Shown: positions 49,401-63,500, counted from the first letter of the stretch. The stretch is DNA of 64,000 nt from Gymnogyps californianus (GCF_018139145.2 NC_059471.1:208091494-208155493); one strand, 5' to 3'. The notes: generated from the letters alone by a model not told the origin. Numbers and translations: made by a program.

Positions 49401-52132
49401 TCATCACATTCAGAAGAGCAACATGCTCTCTACTGCCTATAGGGAATCACTCTAAACTTTCCTGCTTTCAACCAGTGATGTACAGGAATTTTTCTACAAG
49501 TGACAAATCAGTTTGCTTGGGAAAATGCCACAAAAATTCATTAGCACATTGTAAAAAACATGTAATATCTGCACACTAATTTCTTGAAAGCCCTTGCACA
49601 GAGACATTTCTGACAGTAAGTCTGGTTTAAAAATTTATTCCAAGCCCTTCATATACAAATAATATTTATTAATTAAAGATCATGAACAATTATGAAAAAT
49701 AGAATGTCTTAGCTTTAAATAACATTGAAAAAAAACCTGTTATGTTTTAAAATCTTAGACTTTCTTTAAAAAGTTTCTGTTAATTCATTCCAGCCTCATT
49801 GCTTTTTTATTTGTCCCCTCCAGTTACAGTCTACTATATGCAATGTAAAGTAAAACATATCAATTTTAAGAGCAGTTTAATACTTTTGAGAATTTTGATA
49901 AAAATGCCCTTTTACTATTGACCATTTTTAAATAGGTATCTGTTCACCTTCAAATGTCATCTTGGACTGACAGTTCTTGTTTAGTATTTTTCTTTTTTTT
50001 TCACTAAGGATAGAAATCTGAAAACTGAATTGGGAGGGATAGTTGGAGAGATCTAGACAGATAAAGAAATTCTTACGAAAATTCTTTGTACAACAAAGTA
50101 ATTTTTTCAATTTACTATTACACAACAGTTTAACTACTGTGCCAGTTGCTACTGGTTTCATTACATTACCAGAAAATAAAAGACATATTGCTTCTGCTTA
50201 TTTACACTCTATAATTCCACGTCATGACATGGAAATTATTCATCTTCCTGGCTGGAAAGGTTTCAGTCTTTACTATGATTTCTAATTCCCAGAATTAACT
50301 TTTTTTTCTTAGGGAGTCTAACACATAAAGCTTTGTGCCTTATTCATTTAATGCATCCCTTCTATAGAGCCCTATGGTCAAAGTCAAGACACATTCACAA
50401 GCTAGGACCTTCTGAATCCCAGGACACTGCAAACTTGTATCAACTTACTGAAAAGGACATATATAACAAGCTTCTGTAAGACTAAGCTATAGACAAAAGA
50501 AAACCTGCTAATAAAATACAGACAGAAATAAAAGAGGGGATAAATAGGGGCACTGTGGTGGTCAGGTTCCAGCATCCTGAAGAACAACCAGGAAAGATTA
50601 TCGACCTCTCCTCTTTCAGTCCCTTCAACACAAGACTGGCCTGAAAAACTGTTCTTATTTAAAGATGATGAGTTGAAATAAAATGCCTACTTCATATGGC
50701 TAACCACTGCTCTCTTCATCCTTTGAGTCTGAGTCCTTACTGAATTCTGTCCTTCAACTGGTCAGGAAATTCTCTAATGATATGTAATCCCAGAGCTGGA
50801 GGAGAGGTCATGTGCTGACTGTAGAAATTACTGTGTGAGGTGTCACATTAACCAGAAGGTCAAAATAGGTGATCATGCTAATCTATGGTCTAGGTCACCA
50901 TACTACCTGCCGCAAGTCTTAACAGCCTGCTGGTACTCATATTTTAAGTTCTTTATCATTTTTCCAGGAAAGGAGAAAAGTAAGGTCATATGATTATGAA
51001 CTCTAGGGCATATATCTCCTGCACATAGAGTTTACTTTGCCATATTTCATCATCACACTATAAACACATCATGAATGAATTTCATACCATCCTCCAAGAA
51101 AGTTATTACAGGGTCGTTGTGATAATAGTATAGTCTCTGTTACAAAATATATGCGGCACAAATCTTCACCTACAACTGGCTCTTATCCTGTTGAGCTCAC
51201 ATGGAAGACATGGCACAAGCAGAAAATAGTCACCTGCACACTAAGTATGCTACTGTTGTTTTGTGACAAAAAGTCACACTCGTGGACCATGGGCCATACT
51301 GCTATCCTCTGCACGCAGTTATGCCATCTTTGTGTTGTGGCCAGAGTGTCCCATTTGACAAATAACTTACAAAATACAAACCCAAAGATAATACAGGTGG
51401 ATAAGACAGTTTAAAAAAACAGCAGGGCAATATTGCTCCACGTACCAGGCAAACCTCTCAGCACATCACCAGACTAACCACTGTCAAGTTTACTGATGAG
51501 TCAGAGAAAATGAGAAGGTTAAAGACAAACCTGAAGAGGAAAAAGAAACACTGGCCATTAAGATGTTTACAAAGAGACCCTCTCTCAAGAATGTGGACAA
51601 CAGAGGAGAAAACGCTGTTGGAAATTTTAAAAGGTGGCTGACGGCAATTATCATAATGGACTAAACAGAAATAGAAACTATCTTTCCAGCAGAACAAACT
51701 AGCAAAGGTGGGAGGGCCAGCTGTAATGTTTTGTTTGAATACGGATAAAGTAACAGAGTTTTACATTTTTAGTTTGTCCTCCCTTCTGCAAATACTGCTT
51801 TGAATTCAAGCTTTCCCTGAGCACAGTCCAAATAAAAGCAGAGTCAAAACTCCAGTATTTGGCCCTCAGCAGACTGCTGTGGCCAGAGAAGAGCAAAAAG
51901 CAATCTATTCACCTTTGAGGGCTTTTGTTATTAAACTGCAATGACACTCCTACAGCTATGAAATGTTGATGCTTCCTAACAGTATAAGGGTCTAAACTAT
52001 CATCTCCTGAGAACAAGGGGTAAGGGTACCAGTTGTACTCCTAAACAAAACAGGCAGGGGACCATTCTCTGGCTCTGACAGCAAGTGTCAACACAGAGGG
52101 CATCTACGTACCTCGGTTCTCCTGCTCTTCCC

Positions 52133-52170
52133 AAAGTAGGGACCACTTCCAAAAGTGGGGACCACTTCCA
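52133..52170. repeat. 19-bp tandem duplication
   Basis: Two adjacent 19-bp copies, AAAGTAGGGACCACTTCCA and AAAGTGGGGACCACTTCCA, one mismatch. Confidence 0.95.
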
Positions 52171-53983
52171 GCATGTTCACTGAAAGCAGAACATTTATTT
52201 TGCTGTGCTCAGAAGTAAGTTCGGGCATTGTCTGGGAGTGAGCTTGCACCAGGGCTATGCTTGGCGTCACTTAAACAGCATAAATGATCACAGGCCAGTT
52301 CAAAGGCCCATACTTTGGATCCGTTCTATTTATTAATTTACTTTAAGTCCATTCTGATTGACCAATCCCTTGCATATTTGTAATATCCCAATACAAAGGA
52401 CAGGGAAAAGGTTTTGTTTGTTTGTTACATTTTGTGACATACTTCAGAAACTTTGTGATAATCCTTTTCTTCCCCAACCCACTCTTACAGGCTGGAAAGG
52501 ACAACAAAATAGTTCCCATTACCTCTTTGCGCATAAAAGAGTCTTAGTGACCTGAGGATTCAAGGCCTCATCACTCTGTTCAAGAAAAGTAGAAGCAGAG
52601 AATGTGTGACAGACAGAAACAAAAGCAAAGCCTTGGTTGAGCTGTACGGACAGGTAGAACGCTTTCACCTGGTCTGCTGATGATATCATGTGGAGCAGGC
52701 ATTTTAACAAGGCACCTGTCCAGAATTCTCAAGATGCATTACCAGAGATGACCAGAAACTATTTTGTACTTGGCAGATTTGGGAAAAGTAAAATATTGAT
52801 GCAATAATAAAGGTGGTGATGGTTGCTGGAATTCATTTTGCATAATATGTAAGTCTTTACAAATTACTCTTGCCAGTGGTTGTCTATTCCATTCTCTATT
52901 CACTCTTGTGATCTAAAACTTTTTTGTAAATACTTACTTACATTTCTCCTCTCTCCCTGCTCCTTAGTTTAAAACATTCATTTTTACCACTTTCTTCTGG
53001 AACTCTGTGAACCTCTTCTCCTGTTTATATCATTACCTTGAAGGTGTATATATAGACCATGACCATATGACCACAGTCTTCTCTCTTCTGAACTATGTAC
53101 ACTTAACTTTTTTAACCTCTTCCAAAGACTTACACTCCAATTTTTAGATTTTTAAAAAGAAATCCTTGTATTTTCGCCGATTCTTTCGTACTCACATCCT
53201 TCCTAAGAAGCTGCAGACAGAAATCACAGGCACTACAAAGGAAAGTGTCTACAAGTCTACATTTAATGTCTTAAATTTGTAGGTTATATGATCAAGACTT
53301 TTATAAGTGTCTAATTATTCTGCACAGGTATGCATGACATGGCAAAGTAGACTGATTTTCCAAACTTGCTGAATGGTTACTTTTACAAAAATCTAACCTC
53401 AAATATAGAAGCACAGCTTTGGAAAATGTACAGATGCTCATATAAATATTTCTTTCCATTTGAGAGACTTTTTCTTTTCTTTCTTTCTGAGAGAGAGTGT
53501 TGTTTCCTATAATGTGGCTACTCTTCTGCATCATATCAGCTGCCCTTTTTTTGCCTCTCAATAGTTTCCAAATAGCTCTTCTCCCAAAACATTTTTATAC
53601 ATTCTTTTATCTTCTCCCCTCAAAGTGATTTTTTTTTAATGAATTAACAATGAGAACATTGCACAGATCTTTTTCTAGACATTCCAAGACACTGTGCAGC
53701 AAGGTCAGGTTTGTTCACTTGCTACTTTCTGAATGCTCACGGTACCTCAATGCTGTTTAAATGGATGATTTTAGACTTTTATTATACATTTTCATATCAG
53801 TTCCCTCTTCAATTTTATTTTGCTAAAAATGACTAGATTTAATGAAAAATATTTGTTTAACAGTATTTCTGGTTACTTCCATAATGCCATCTGAAATATT
53901 CTGTAATAACTCCTGACATTGTTTACATATTTTTCCAGAACAGAGTAATCGCATGGTATCTCCCTAGGTCAGTCTCTGTTCTA

Positions 53984-54020
53984 CTTTTTTTCTTTTTCTT
54001 TTTCTTTTTTTTCTTCCCTT
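53984..54020 (+). repeat. Polypyrimidine tract
   Basis: Thirty-seven uninterrupted C/T bases based on TTTCTTTTTC. It is a purine tract on the gene strand, so not a splice tract for CACNA2D1. Confidence 0.9.
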
Positions 54021-55590
54021 CAAATATCAAATATTTCTTCTGACACATAGGATTTACAGTAGATAATTTTCACAGATTCAGAGGCTGTCCCTTTAGAGCT
54101 CTAAAATATATGCTGTCCAGACCTGCACATTTACAGACTGTGTAAGTCTAACTAACTAATGCTTGGTTATGCTTCCTCGGGGATATGCAAAGGTGACAGT
54201 TTGACAACTGCTTGGGGATAATGAAGTTCAAATGTTCTGAAGTTGGGGACATGGATTTTGGCTGATGAAAACTGAGTAGTCATCTTTTCCATTAACCCAG
54301 TCTTAAAGATATACCTCACAACATTAAAATCAAAAGAGCTGGAATTTGCATTTAGTTTTGCAGGATGCTGTTTGAACAAGTCTTTTTTAAGTTTTGCTGC
54401 TGTAGGCCCTGTACTCTCCTGTTCTTTTTTTATCCTATTTTACCATTACTTTGACATTTTCCAAGTACAGAAGCTGAATCCTTTTGTATGCCGCCACTGC
54501 TGTGACAACGTGCTGCTATCCCCTTTCCTTACTTCCTCCCTTTTCCCCATTTCTTATAATTTTTTCTGTACAGTCTTTTGAGACACTCAACTTTCAGACA
54601 TGTGCAACTGTAATCTCTACCATTTTTAAAGTCTTATTGACTACTAAAATCTGTGATAAATGTGCCCCTTAGGATAAATTTACAAATCCAGAAAAAGAAA
54701 ATGCATATAAAACACAAAAAAATGAGTTTCATTTATGGTTCAGTCATTCAAGAAACACGATTTTTATAATAATCTCTACCACAGCAGCACATTCATATAA
54801 AAAAATCTCTTGAATTCTGTACTACAAAAAATCCGAATGCTACTGTATAACAGTTAAGTCTTCAATTAGACTATTAAGCTGCTCAGACTGAGGTAGGATT
54901 TTAGTCTGACAAAGTTCCTGCCACACTTTTTGCATGGGATTTTACTTTCAAGATAAATCTTTTGATATGTAAATTAATTACTAGATCCAGGCTCAAATTG
55001 CAAGCAGATCAGATGAGTTGCTGCCTTAATAGTTTGCCACTAATTTCATTATATTTACTACATTTTATTAAAAATCAGACTCCACATTCTCTTGACTGGA
55101 CTTTGTAGCCGCATATCAGTCTTGATCCATGAGAGACTGTCATCAATTTAGCAGCAGTAGCACAGTCCAAGAAGAATTGCCAGGACCACTGCATGCCTGA
55201 GGAAGATGACAAGCTGAGAGTGAATAAATCCAGAACCAGGTACCAGAACACTAGTTTTATGATCAACTGTTTTCCAGTGTAAATGGAGCAGAGTGCTGCT
55301 TCTCGCTTTTATTTATCTGTGGAGAAAAGGTGCTTAATCTTTCCAGTTGCTGAAAGACAAGGAGAGGTTTCAGAGCAAATGTGGCAGCTTGTATGGGAAT
55401 ATCTATGTTTAGTAACACCTGAATCACACCGTTCCTGCTAGGGCGACTAATTTTCCTCGCTACAAAGGAAACCTTGTGTCATATAAACATACTTTGTGAT
55501 GAACTTTTTTTAATGTTGGTTATAATGGAGTTGGAGAGGATAAATATTTTTATATATACAGATACTAGTCTATGAAATGTATTTACATAG

Positions 55591-55725
55591 TGCCTACTAC
55601 TTTAAAATCTCAGTGCATTATGATCTGAAATTAATTCAGCATCCCTGTGTTGTAAAAGGTGACAGCTCCTTGCAGTTCAGAAGAGAGACTCAAGGAAATC
55701 AAGTGCCAGTCTAAGGCTCCAGAGG
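55591..55725 (+). repeat. MIR/CORE-SINE-like remnant
   Basis: Motifs in order: CTACTTTAAAATCTCAGTGC, AATTAATTCAGCATCCCTGT, then GACTCAAGGAAATCAAGTGC and AGTCTAAGGCTCC. These follow the order of the MIR 3' half (cactttac, ttaatcc, ccctgtgaggtag, actgaggca, aagtgacttgcccaaggtcac). Similarity is low, so this may be chance or another old SINE. Confidence 0.35.
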
Positions 55726-58700
55726 AAACACTTAGTTCTTGGATCTCTGCAGATTTAGGCTGCTGCCATTACCCCTTCCTCACAGACAGAGAGGAGAAAT
55801 ATGTCCTGACAGCCCAAAGAAGTGCATTGGCTTTTTGTCATGACGCCTAATGTCAGAGCTGGGCGAGAGCAGTAGCTCAGAAATTCAACTTTATGTCACA
55901 TGCTAGTTCAGGAATGAATCGTATCTGCCAGCTTCCTTTACTGGCTAAGTTGTACTGCAAATGCACTGAGGACACAGCCAAGGTTCATCCCATCTCACGC
56001 CTCCACTGGTTTACATCCCTTGTGCAGGAGAAGGGAGTAGCATGGGGCGGAACAGAGAGCCTACTGCAGCAGCAGAATCAAAGTCTGGCCAGATGGAATT
56101 AGATTGCATCTACAAGAGGTGACAAAGCACATTAAAAAGAAGGAAAAAGAAAGGGAGAGACAGCTAGTGACATCCTTCAGCAAGTATTTTGGAATGCTTC
56201 CAGCCATCCTTCAAAGGTGGCCATGTGCATGTCAGACACTCTGCAGTTGCTTCTCACAGCTGGGCTGGGATTGCTCTCCAGCAACACTAACAATACTTTC
56301 ACCATGTCCAGGACTGACACTCTGCTCTTGAAAGACTCAAGAATTACAGTGGGGCTGGGGGCCCCTAAAATTAATACTTTTATCAATGCCAGAAAGCATG
56401 GATGGAATGGCTAACTGAGGAAGTTAGCCCAAGTCCTGCCCATACTGCTGTTCTCCAGTGTGTATTTCAGTCCCTCTAGTCATCAGGCTGACACTTTGAC
56501 AAGCGGTACATCTGTCCTGATGAAAACCATTAAAAACATGGTGACTGTTTATAGTGTGCTATGTTTTGGCATGTCACCCTAAGCCACACGGTATCAACAC
56601 TGCTCCAGAAGAGATCCTCTTTGGGGCTCTTGCTGGAACTAGGAATAGAAAAATCTCTGACACCTCTTTAAAAAGTTGAGTGTGCAACACCAAAAGCTAA
56701 CACATAAAGTGCGGGGAACACAAAGCTGTGCTGTCTTGCCACCCTTTTTCAGCTGTCCTTTGAGAGCTACGCAGTTCTGGATTGCAAGGGCTGCAGTCCT
56801 TATACAGGCTGTAAAACTGGGAGAAATACCTTAACTGTCTGTTACCTGCTGCAACATAATCACTTAGAGGGACCAAACCTATCACAAAAGACATACATAA
56901 GAAGCAGTATTTATGTTGCTGTGTGATTAGTGTTAAGAAACTGACTTCTTAAAATGAAAAAAAGCATATAAATAGTGAAAATATGGAAGTTACTTATATT
57001 TGTATCATTAGATTCCTAGCAATTCCAGAAATCTAGATTACACTCCTTAATTAAACAACCCAAGATTAGTTTGAGCACACGTGATTTGTAAGATCTTACA
57101 AATCTCTGTTTAAAAAGACTAATTGCAAAACTGGAACCGTCAAGCTGTTATGCTGCCAGGTGGCAACACTCTCCTAGCAAGCATCCCTTTAATTCTCCCC
57201 ATCCCATTCCTATGGTTACTTAGTCCCCACTACAAGGTATGTAAACAAGACGTATGTGTTTGGACAAGCCAAGGTGGGAATCTCTCAGTAAGTGCCCCAC
57301 TAAGCACTTTGCAGAGCCACAACTCTGGCATATGTACTTTTCCCTTAAGAGGATCATGCTACTTGAGGATTTGCCACTCCTGTGCTTCGGGCACCAAGGG
57401 ATTAATTCTTGAACTAGAAATGGGATGACTGTGGTTAGGGAATTTTGCAAGCAAGGTTATTAATGGTTTAATGTGCATGGCTACTCAGGACAAAGAGCAC
57501 TTTCCTGTGGGGCTCTCGGCTTCCTTTCACTCATGGAATCAGAGCCCATAAAGTTAATACACATATATTTCAGTTTGTTCTGCATTTCTGTCTGTAGCTG
57601 ATGGGTTTATAGCTGCCCTGGTGTTGACACTTCAGTTTAACATCGTACACTGCACACACTAGTTTCCCCAGGACAGGACCAAGCAGGTGTCGATTACAGC
57701 TGATGCCTGCATTTCTAGTAAAGTCTTCCCTGAAAAATAGATAAGGTAGTGTTTCCTGGAAGGTTTTGCCTAGGAAGGCCAGAGTTTACGCTGCAATTTA
57801 TATTTCATGGCCTATATGAATGAAGACTCACAGGAGAAAGCTATGAACCTATACCAGATCTGCTATACCTTTTGCAACCTATGCCTTCCATACCACTGAC
57901 ATCTTCTATCCTGGGACAGCTGTTGGATCAGTACTGGCTCTCCAACACCTGGGGAGCAGGATAGCGTAGTTGTAGCCACTCTTTGCCACAACAAGGGACA
58001 CTCGCGTAGATCCTGCGCTCTGACCGTCGTTTGGTGAAAAATGCTGTGTAAGTGTACATCACTGTCATAGGATTAGGCTAAATGTTCTAAATAAATTTGG
58101 AGATAAGTACTCAAAGCTCCAGGTCTATAAAGTGTTTGTAAAAAGCATACATAATCAGACTATATGCACACAGTTGTTTGTTGCTTTCTCTTAATAGAGA
58201 TTATAATTTTAATTTGTAGGATCTGTTTTCCTGAAGTACCGACTCTTTCATTTTCTTAGTAGAGGTATCTGAGTTTTAGCCTGGAATGGACAAAGTTTTG
58301 TGGGGACTGCTATCATGTAAGAGCAATAGCTTTACAAAGAACAAAACGAGGTATCAGAAGAGATATAGGGTAGGTTTTTCCATTAAAGAATATGTTTCAT
58401 AACATCTAAAGTAGTCTCAATCTTCAACACAAAGAGAAACATTTAGAAATATGAATCTTTAAAAATGATTTTTTTTTCCTGAAGGAAAGGAAAACGGGAG
58501 GCATATGTCCGACCTACAGGTTCTGAGATCCTGTAAATCCTAAGCCAGAAATGACAGAAAAGATGATACTATGTAATTGCCACAGCGTAGGTTTGCACTC
58601 AGACATGAGGATCACAGTTCTTCCTTGCTTCTTAAAACCGCCATCCTGCCCATCTGTTTTCTGAACCTTTTACTTTGACAGCACTGAATTTGGCCTCTTC

Positions 58701-59654
58701 CATGTAACTCTTGCCATGAAGAATCCTATTTCACAGGATACAAACCCAAAACATCGCTGCACTAAGAGTATGGGAATAACGCTTCATAAGAGGATTTTGT
58801 TCACTATTGCCTTTAAAAGTAGTGACTAGAATTCAAAAATGAGGACATATATTACTTTCACTCTAACAAATGAAATACTTGATGTCCCCCACAAGGTCTG
58901 AAATTGCTTAAATGTAAATTCTGGTAATATAAGTACTATTAAACGAGAGTAAAGAAAACCTTTTAAAAACTATCCAGCCCTTTGAAAAGTAAATACTTCG
59001 TTTGCTTAAGGGACTACCGTACAGCTTGAGAGGATAATTCTTATGTATCACATAAGATACAAGATCTCCATTATTTATACAGCTAGCTGTTAGTCACAAG
59101 TCTGTTTTGAAAACAGTGAAAGGCTCCTTCTCTCTGTGGGAAAATCATAACTGACTGTGCTTTTTTCAAGATTTATACCTCCAATCTGTAACTCTGCTGT
59201 CTGAAAATGCCCGAGGTTTGTGCATCATCCAACCTGACCGCTCTTGCCAGGCTCTAATGACTAGCACAGAGAGGGGAGAGAAAACCTACCTTGTACCCAA
59301 AATGTGTGCATACAAAAGTGCGTATCACTTCAGAAACTACTTCAGCGTAAGAGATTATGAACTCTGCTTCTAGAGTTCCTCCTCTCTTTATTTGGACAAA
59401 TATATATTTGTATCATTATCAGCACTGCAAACCACCCCTACCTAATGCTACAGATTCCCAGTGATTCTTTTTGTTCCATATATTTGCACTTCAAGCACAA
59501 TATTACCAAGCATGTAACACGACCAGTGGGTCTATTTTTATTAACAATCTTAGTCATTCTGCTCACAAAGTACCCTTACATCCTCTTGGTAACCTTCTTA
59601 CATCCTTAATCCAGTTATAGGCACTATTTCTTATCCCCAACTTCATCTCAGTAA

Positions 59655-59680
59655 ATAGATAGATAGATGGATAGAAAGAT
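59655..59680 (+). repeat. (ATAG)n microsatellite
   Basis: Imperfect tetranucleotide run, ATAGATAGATAGATGGATAG. Confidence 0.9.
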
Positions 59681-59888
59681 CAAAAGTTCGACAGAGAGGT
59701 AGGTAGACAAAAAAAGGTTTTTAATAGGAAGGTAGTTTCCTAACTCTCACAATCTAAATGCTTTTTTTTTTTCTTATATTTTGCTCAGAACAGTCTTAGT
59801 ATGAATTTTCCTGAACAAATACTATTTTTTTCTTCATGTACCTTTAGGATGTAATACACAAAAATAGAAATATTTTCACATAATCCTG

Positions 59889-59940
59889 ATATGGACCTGA
59901 TCTAATGCCTGTGGAGGTTGATGGAAAAAGTCATCTGACC
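59889..59940. repeat. Ancient MITE-like repeat fragment, decayed
   Basis: GGACCTGATCTAATGCCTGT, GGAGGTTGATGGAAAAAGTC resembles an old amniote palindromic element with the pattern 'cctgatccaaagcccattgaagtcaatggaaa'. It lies just upstream of the plus-strand LTR. Only one arm is recognisable. Confidence 0.4.
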
Positions 59941-59982
59941 CAATTTTTTATTCTATTTAGAAAAAGTATCATCTAGACTATG

Positions 59983-60567
59983 TGTATTGGGTCTGGCTGA
60001 GATGGAGTTAATTTTCCCCACAGCAGCCCTCTTAGTGCTGTGCTCTGTATTGGTAGCCAGAAAGGTGTTGATAACACACCAGTGTTTTGGTTAATGCTGA
60101 GCAGTGCTCACACAGCATCAAGGCTGTCTCTCCAACATTGCCCCCCTCACCAGCGGGCTGGGGGTGGGCAAGATCTTGGGAGGGGACATAGTCAGGACAG
60201 CTGACTCAAACTGACCAAAGGGATATTCCATACCATATGACGTCTGCTCAGCAATAAAAGCTAGGAGAAGGAGGAGGACGAGGTGCGTTCGTTACTTATG
60301 TTTGTCTTCCAGAGCAACCGTTACACGTACTGAAGCCCTGCTTCCCAGGAAGTGGCCAGACATTGCCTGCTGATGGGAAGTAAAGAATAAAATCTTTTGT
60401 TTTCCTTTGCTTTCGTGTGCGACCTTTGCTTTTGCTTTATTAAACTGTCCTTATCTCGGCCCACGAGCCTTTCGTTAGATTTTCTCTCCCCTGTCCAGTT
60501 GAGGAGGGGGAGCGATAGAAGTGGCTTTGGTGGGCACCTCGCGTCCAGCCGGGGTCAGCCCACCACA
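59983..60567 (+). mobile_element. Solo LTR, related ERVL-type family
   Basis: A 585-bp LTR on the plus strand, antisense to CACNA2D1. It starts TGTATTGGGTCTGGCTGAGA and ends GGGTCAGCCCACCACA, with perfect 5-bp duplications ctatg at 59978-59982 and 60568-60572. It shares with the other two LTRs the GGAGTTAATTTTC start, a TGTTGATAACACAC motif, the 67-bp U3 block (60178-60244) and an R/U5 block (60439-60467), but its middle third differs, so it is a sister family. A CAATAAAAG TATA-like box lies at 60251-60259 and AATAAA near 60386. No internal viral sequence flanks it. Confidence 0.9.
60178..60244 (+). promoter_or_regulatory. Conserved U3 block of the plus-strand LTR
   Basis: Third copy of the 67-bp block, ending ATATGACGTCT, which is close to a full CRE (TGACGTCA). 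A TATA-like CAATAAAAG follows within about 10 bp. Regulatory activity is inferred. Confidence 0.55.
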
Positions 60568-63500
60568 CTATGAAAACACAAAGGTGAAAGTAGAGTACAT
60601 GGATTCTGTCCTGGATAAAGAGTGAAGAAGAACCCTGTAGACATACAGCCACAACACCGCTCCTCTATGTTGTGACTAAAGGACAATGCTTGTGAGAGCA
60701 GACTACCACCTCTTCTGTCTAATAAACATGAGGCTGGTAAAATAAATTCAGCAGAAAAGTTCCTCCCACTGTATTCAGCAACTAATATGCCAAAGGCAGA
60801 CAGAATCTAGCCAGGCCTCTAGCCAACTGGAGAAAACATAGTGCTACAATGAAAAATAAATTTGGAGGACTGAGGAGAGAGTAAACTTCTAATTATTAGA
60901 TGCAGAAGCATTTTTAAACAAGCAGTTCTGCCTTCCAACCTGGTGGCTCATACCTCAGCAAAGATGAGTTTGCCTACCATAGTAGCCGCTGGTTGCAGCT
61001 AAAGCTGTGCTCAGGTACCTGCATTATCAGCTTATGGCAATTCTGGTTTGCTCTTTTAAGTCACAGTCAGATCACATGAGTTCATACTAAAGAATATTCA
61101 GTTTCCCTTGAACCCAAAAACTCAAGCTCATAACCAAAACTACTAGGCTTCAGCGGGTTCAAGTTCTGATCTGTGAAATGTAAAAGAGCTTCCACCCAGA
61201 AGGTGCATTAGATGCAGTTTGGATTTTCAGGTATAAAGCTTGAGACTATCTGTATCAAGAAAGTTAGACCTATCCCAGTATCTCTTGTCCCAAACCTGAG
61301 AAAGCATCCTTTTCTTGGAAACTTCTTCTACCTTAAACCGTTTTTCCTTTTCTCAGGGCCAGTCCTGCTAATTTACTTAGCAGCCCTCTTACTTCTTTCT
61401 GGGGGTTTGAATCACTGTCCATCAACCACTGAAACAGACATCCCAGACCTGGCAGAAGCTTGCAATAAATTATACCGATTTATAAAACAGTAAAAGAAGA
61501 AATAGGGGAATAGGTTGTTTCTCACGGCTGGGTATAGGGAGAACAGGTTACCAAAAATAAAACCTTACATAAGCATAACAAACCCATGCTATATTTTGCT
61601 ACAGAATTTTTCACAACCAGACAGACCACATGTAACCACTACAACTATCATGAAAAAAGTACTACTGCCTTTCTGAGCCACATAAAGGCACTGACTTCAC
61701 TTGTGTTCCTCTGTTTCACACAATGTTTAATATCCTAGAAGTGTATTACAATCATAAAACATAAAAATCAAAGCAAATCAGTATCAAAAAGGTTCTTCAT
61801 CACATGCAACTCACTTGTCACAATTAAACACTGAATTTTAGGATGTCCTTCTCTTCTCTGTAGACTGTGAAAAATTTCTATGAATATTAATGGCAACTGG
61901 TGACAGGGAAGAGAAAGAATTTGAGATGCCTGCCTACAGACTAACACAAAATGTGTAAGTTGTCTTTAATGTAGTGATGCAGCTCTTTCTTTTTTTTTTT
62001 CAAATATCCTAATGAGAACTGTTTGCAATGGTAATATATTAAATTTGGCCAATTAATTTTTAAGAATCAGTATTGTGCTGACCTCAACAGAAGCATAAAT
62101 AAACGTACATCATGAAAAATATTACTCTGTGTTAAAAACACTTTTATTGAGCGCTATAAACATTCAGTACCAGGACAACTGCATTTCTCACTACGTGCCT
62201 AATTTCTGTGTATAGCAAAGTAAACCCCAGCTAATCAGTACACTTGCAGTTAAGTCTCTTCTCCTGAGGAAACATTCATAGGAAAGTGTACAGTTATTTA
62301 TGTCTGAAAGTATGTTCCTTCATCTAAAAACTGGAGACTGTACTTACACCTAGTGTCAGTGTTTTCCCCAATGAGATATTGCACCATTAACTAAACTGCT
62401 AAAATATGGGAGTTCTTTAAAAAGCATTTTTCTCTCCTTTCCATTGCAAGAGCCATTCCTGACAACTATCACTTCTGAGACATGCTTGCTTATGATATTC
62501 TTCACGCTATAGCATAACCTGGTTTGCTAATAATTTTAAAGAAAGCTTGTAATTGAATAAATTTATAAACATTTAAAAGAAACACTGTTCTGGAGCTTAG
62601 TTGGTTAAGAGAAATGCTAAATCAGTGCTTGCTGATTGCTGAAGCCAACTGACGGGTGGCTTCTATATTTAGGATCCTCCTTACACCTGTCAAGAGACAG
62701 AGAGAGACAGCCAGAGAAAAAGAAAGTGCATGCACCAGAGCAAGCAATCCAGAGACCCATCCCTTGTAGCAAGGAGCTAAAAATAAAAGCAACAAAGAGC
62801 AATAAAGAAAACAGAGCAAAATCTTATTATTTATATTACCCCACTACTCAGTGACATGCTGTCAGCAAGCGCTCTGAACAGGGTATGGACCTCATTAGTT
62901 ATCAGTGACTCCGGCTTCCCACAGGAAGCCACAGCAATACTCAAAGCTGGATGCAGTCCAACTGTGTCAAACCTGTGCTCCTCAGGTGGATCCCTTTCCC
63001 TGCTGCTCCTTAGCTGAAAGCATGAGGCCTTTGCAGCAACATTTTCATTCCAAAGTGAACTCCAGCGAATATTCATCCCCGTGCTTAGCAGTGTCACTGG
63101 AAATGGGCTTTCTGGCTTTGATTGGCACCTGTCTGAATCCAGGCTGCTCTCCGTTTGCTAATCTGACAGCACTTCTTACTATACTGATGATTCGTAGATA
63201 CATATGTGAATGTAACAGCAGGAAAATCAAATAGGTTTCTTTAAATGACACGATGCAACCAATTAATAATCCTTTTGTAAAGGCTTCAGATCCCTTTCTT
63301 TGTTTTAAACAGAATAACAGAGTACTGCATTTCAAATGGAAGGGCATCCAGCTGTAACAGGAGCTTGCTTTCAACACATGGCTGCTGCCTTCCTCCCACC
63401 TGAGGTGCACCACTCCTTTCAAATTTTTGGTCTCCCAGTAAGCAGAAATATTTGGGTTTATACAGATTAGGGATAAAGACATAGCACGGCTGGGGAAGTA

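Noticed and set aside
62590..62660. tRNA-like A box (GGAGCTTAGTTGGTTAAGAG)
   Set aside because: No B box (GGTTCGA-type) at the right distance and no acceptor or anticodon stem pairing; probably chance or a very decayed tRNA-derived piece.
63045..63482. 145-codon minus-strand frame at the window end
   Set aside because: Not similar to the CACNA2D1 signal-peptide exon or any family I know; no splice or promoter context.
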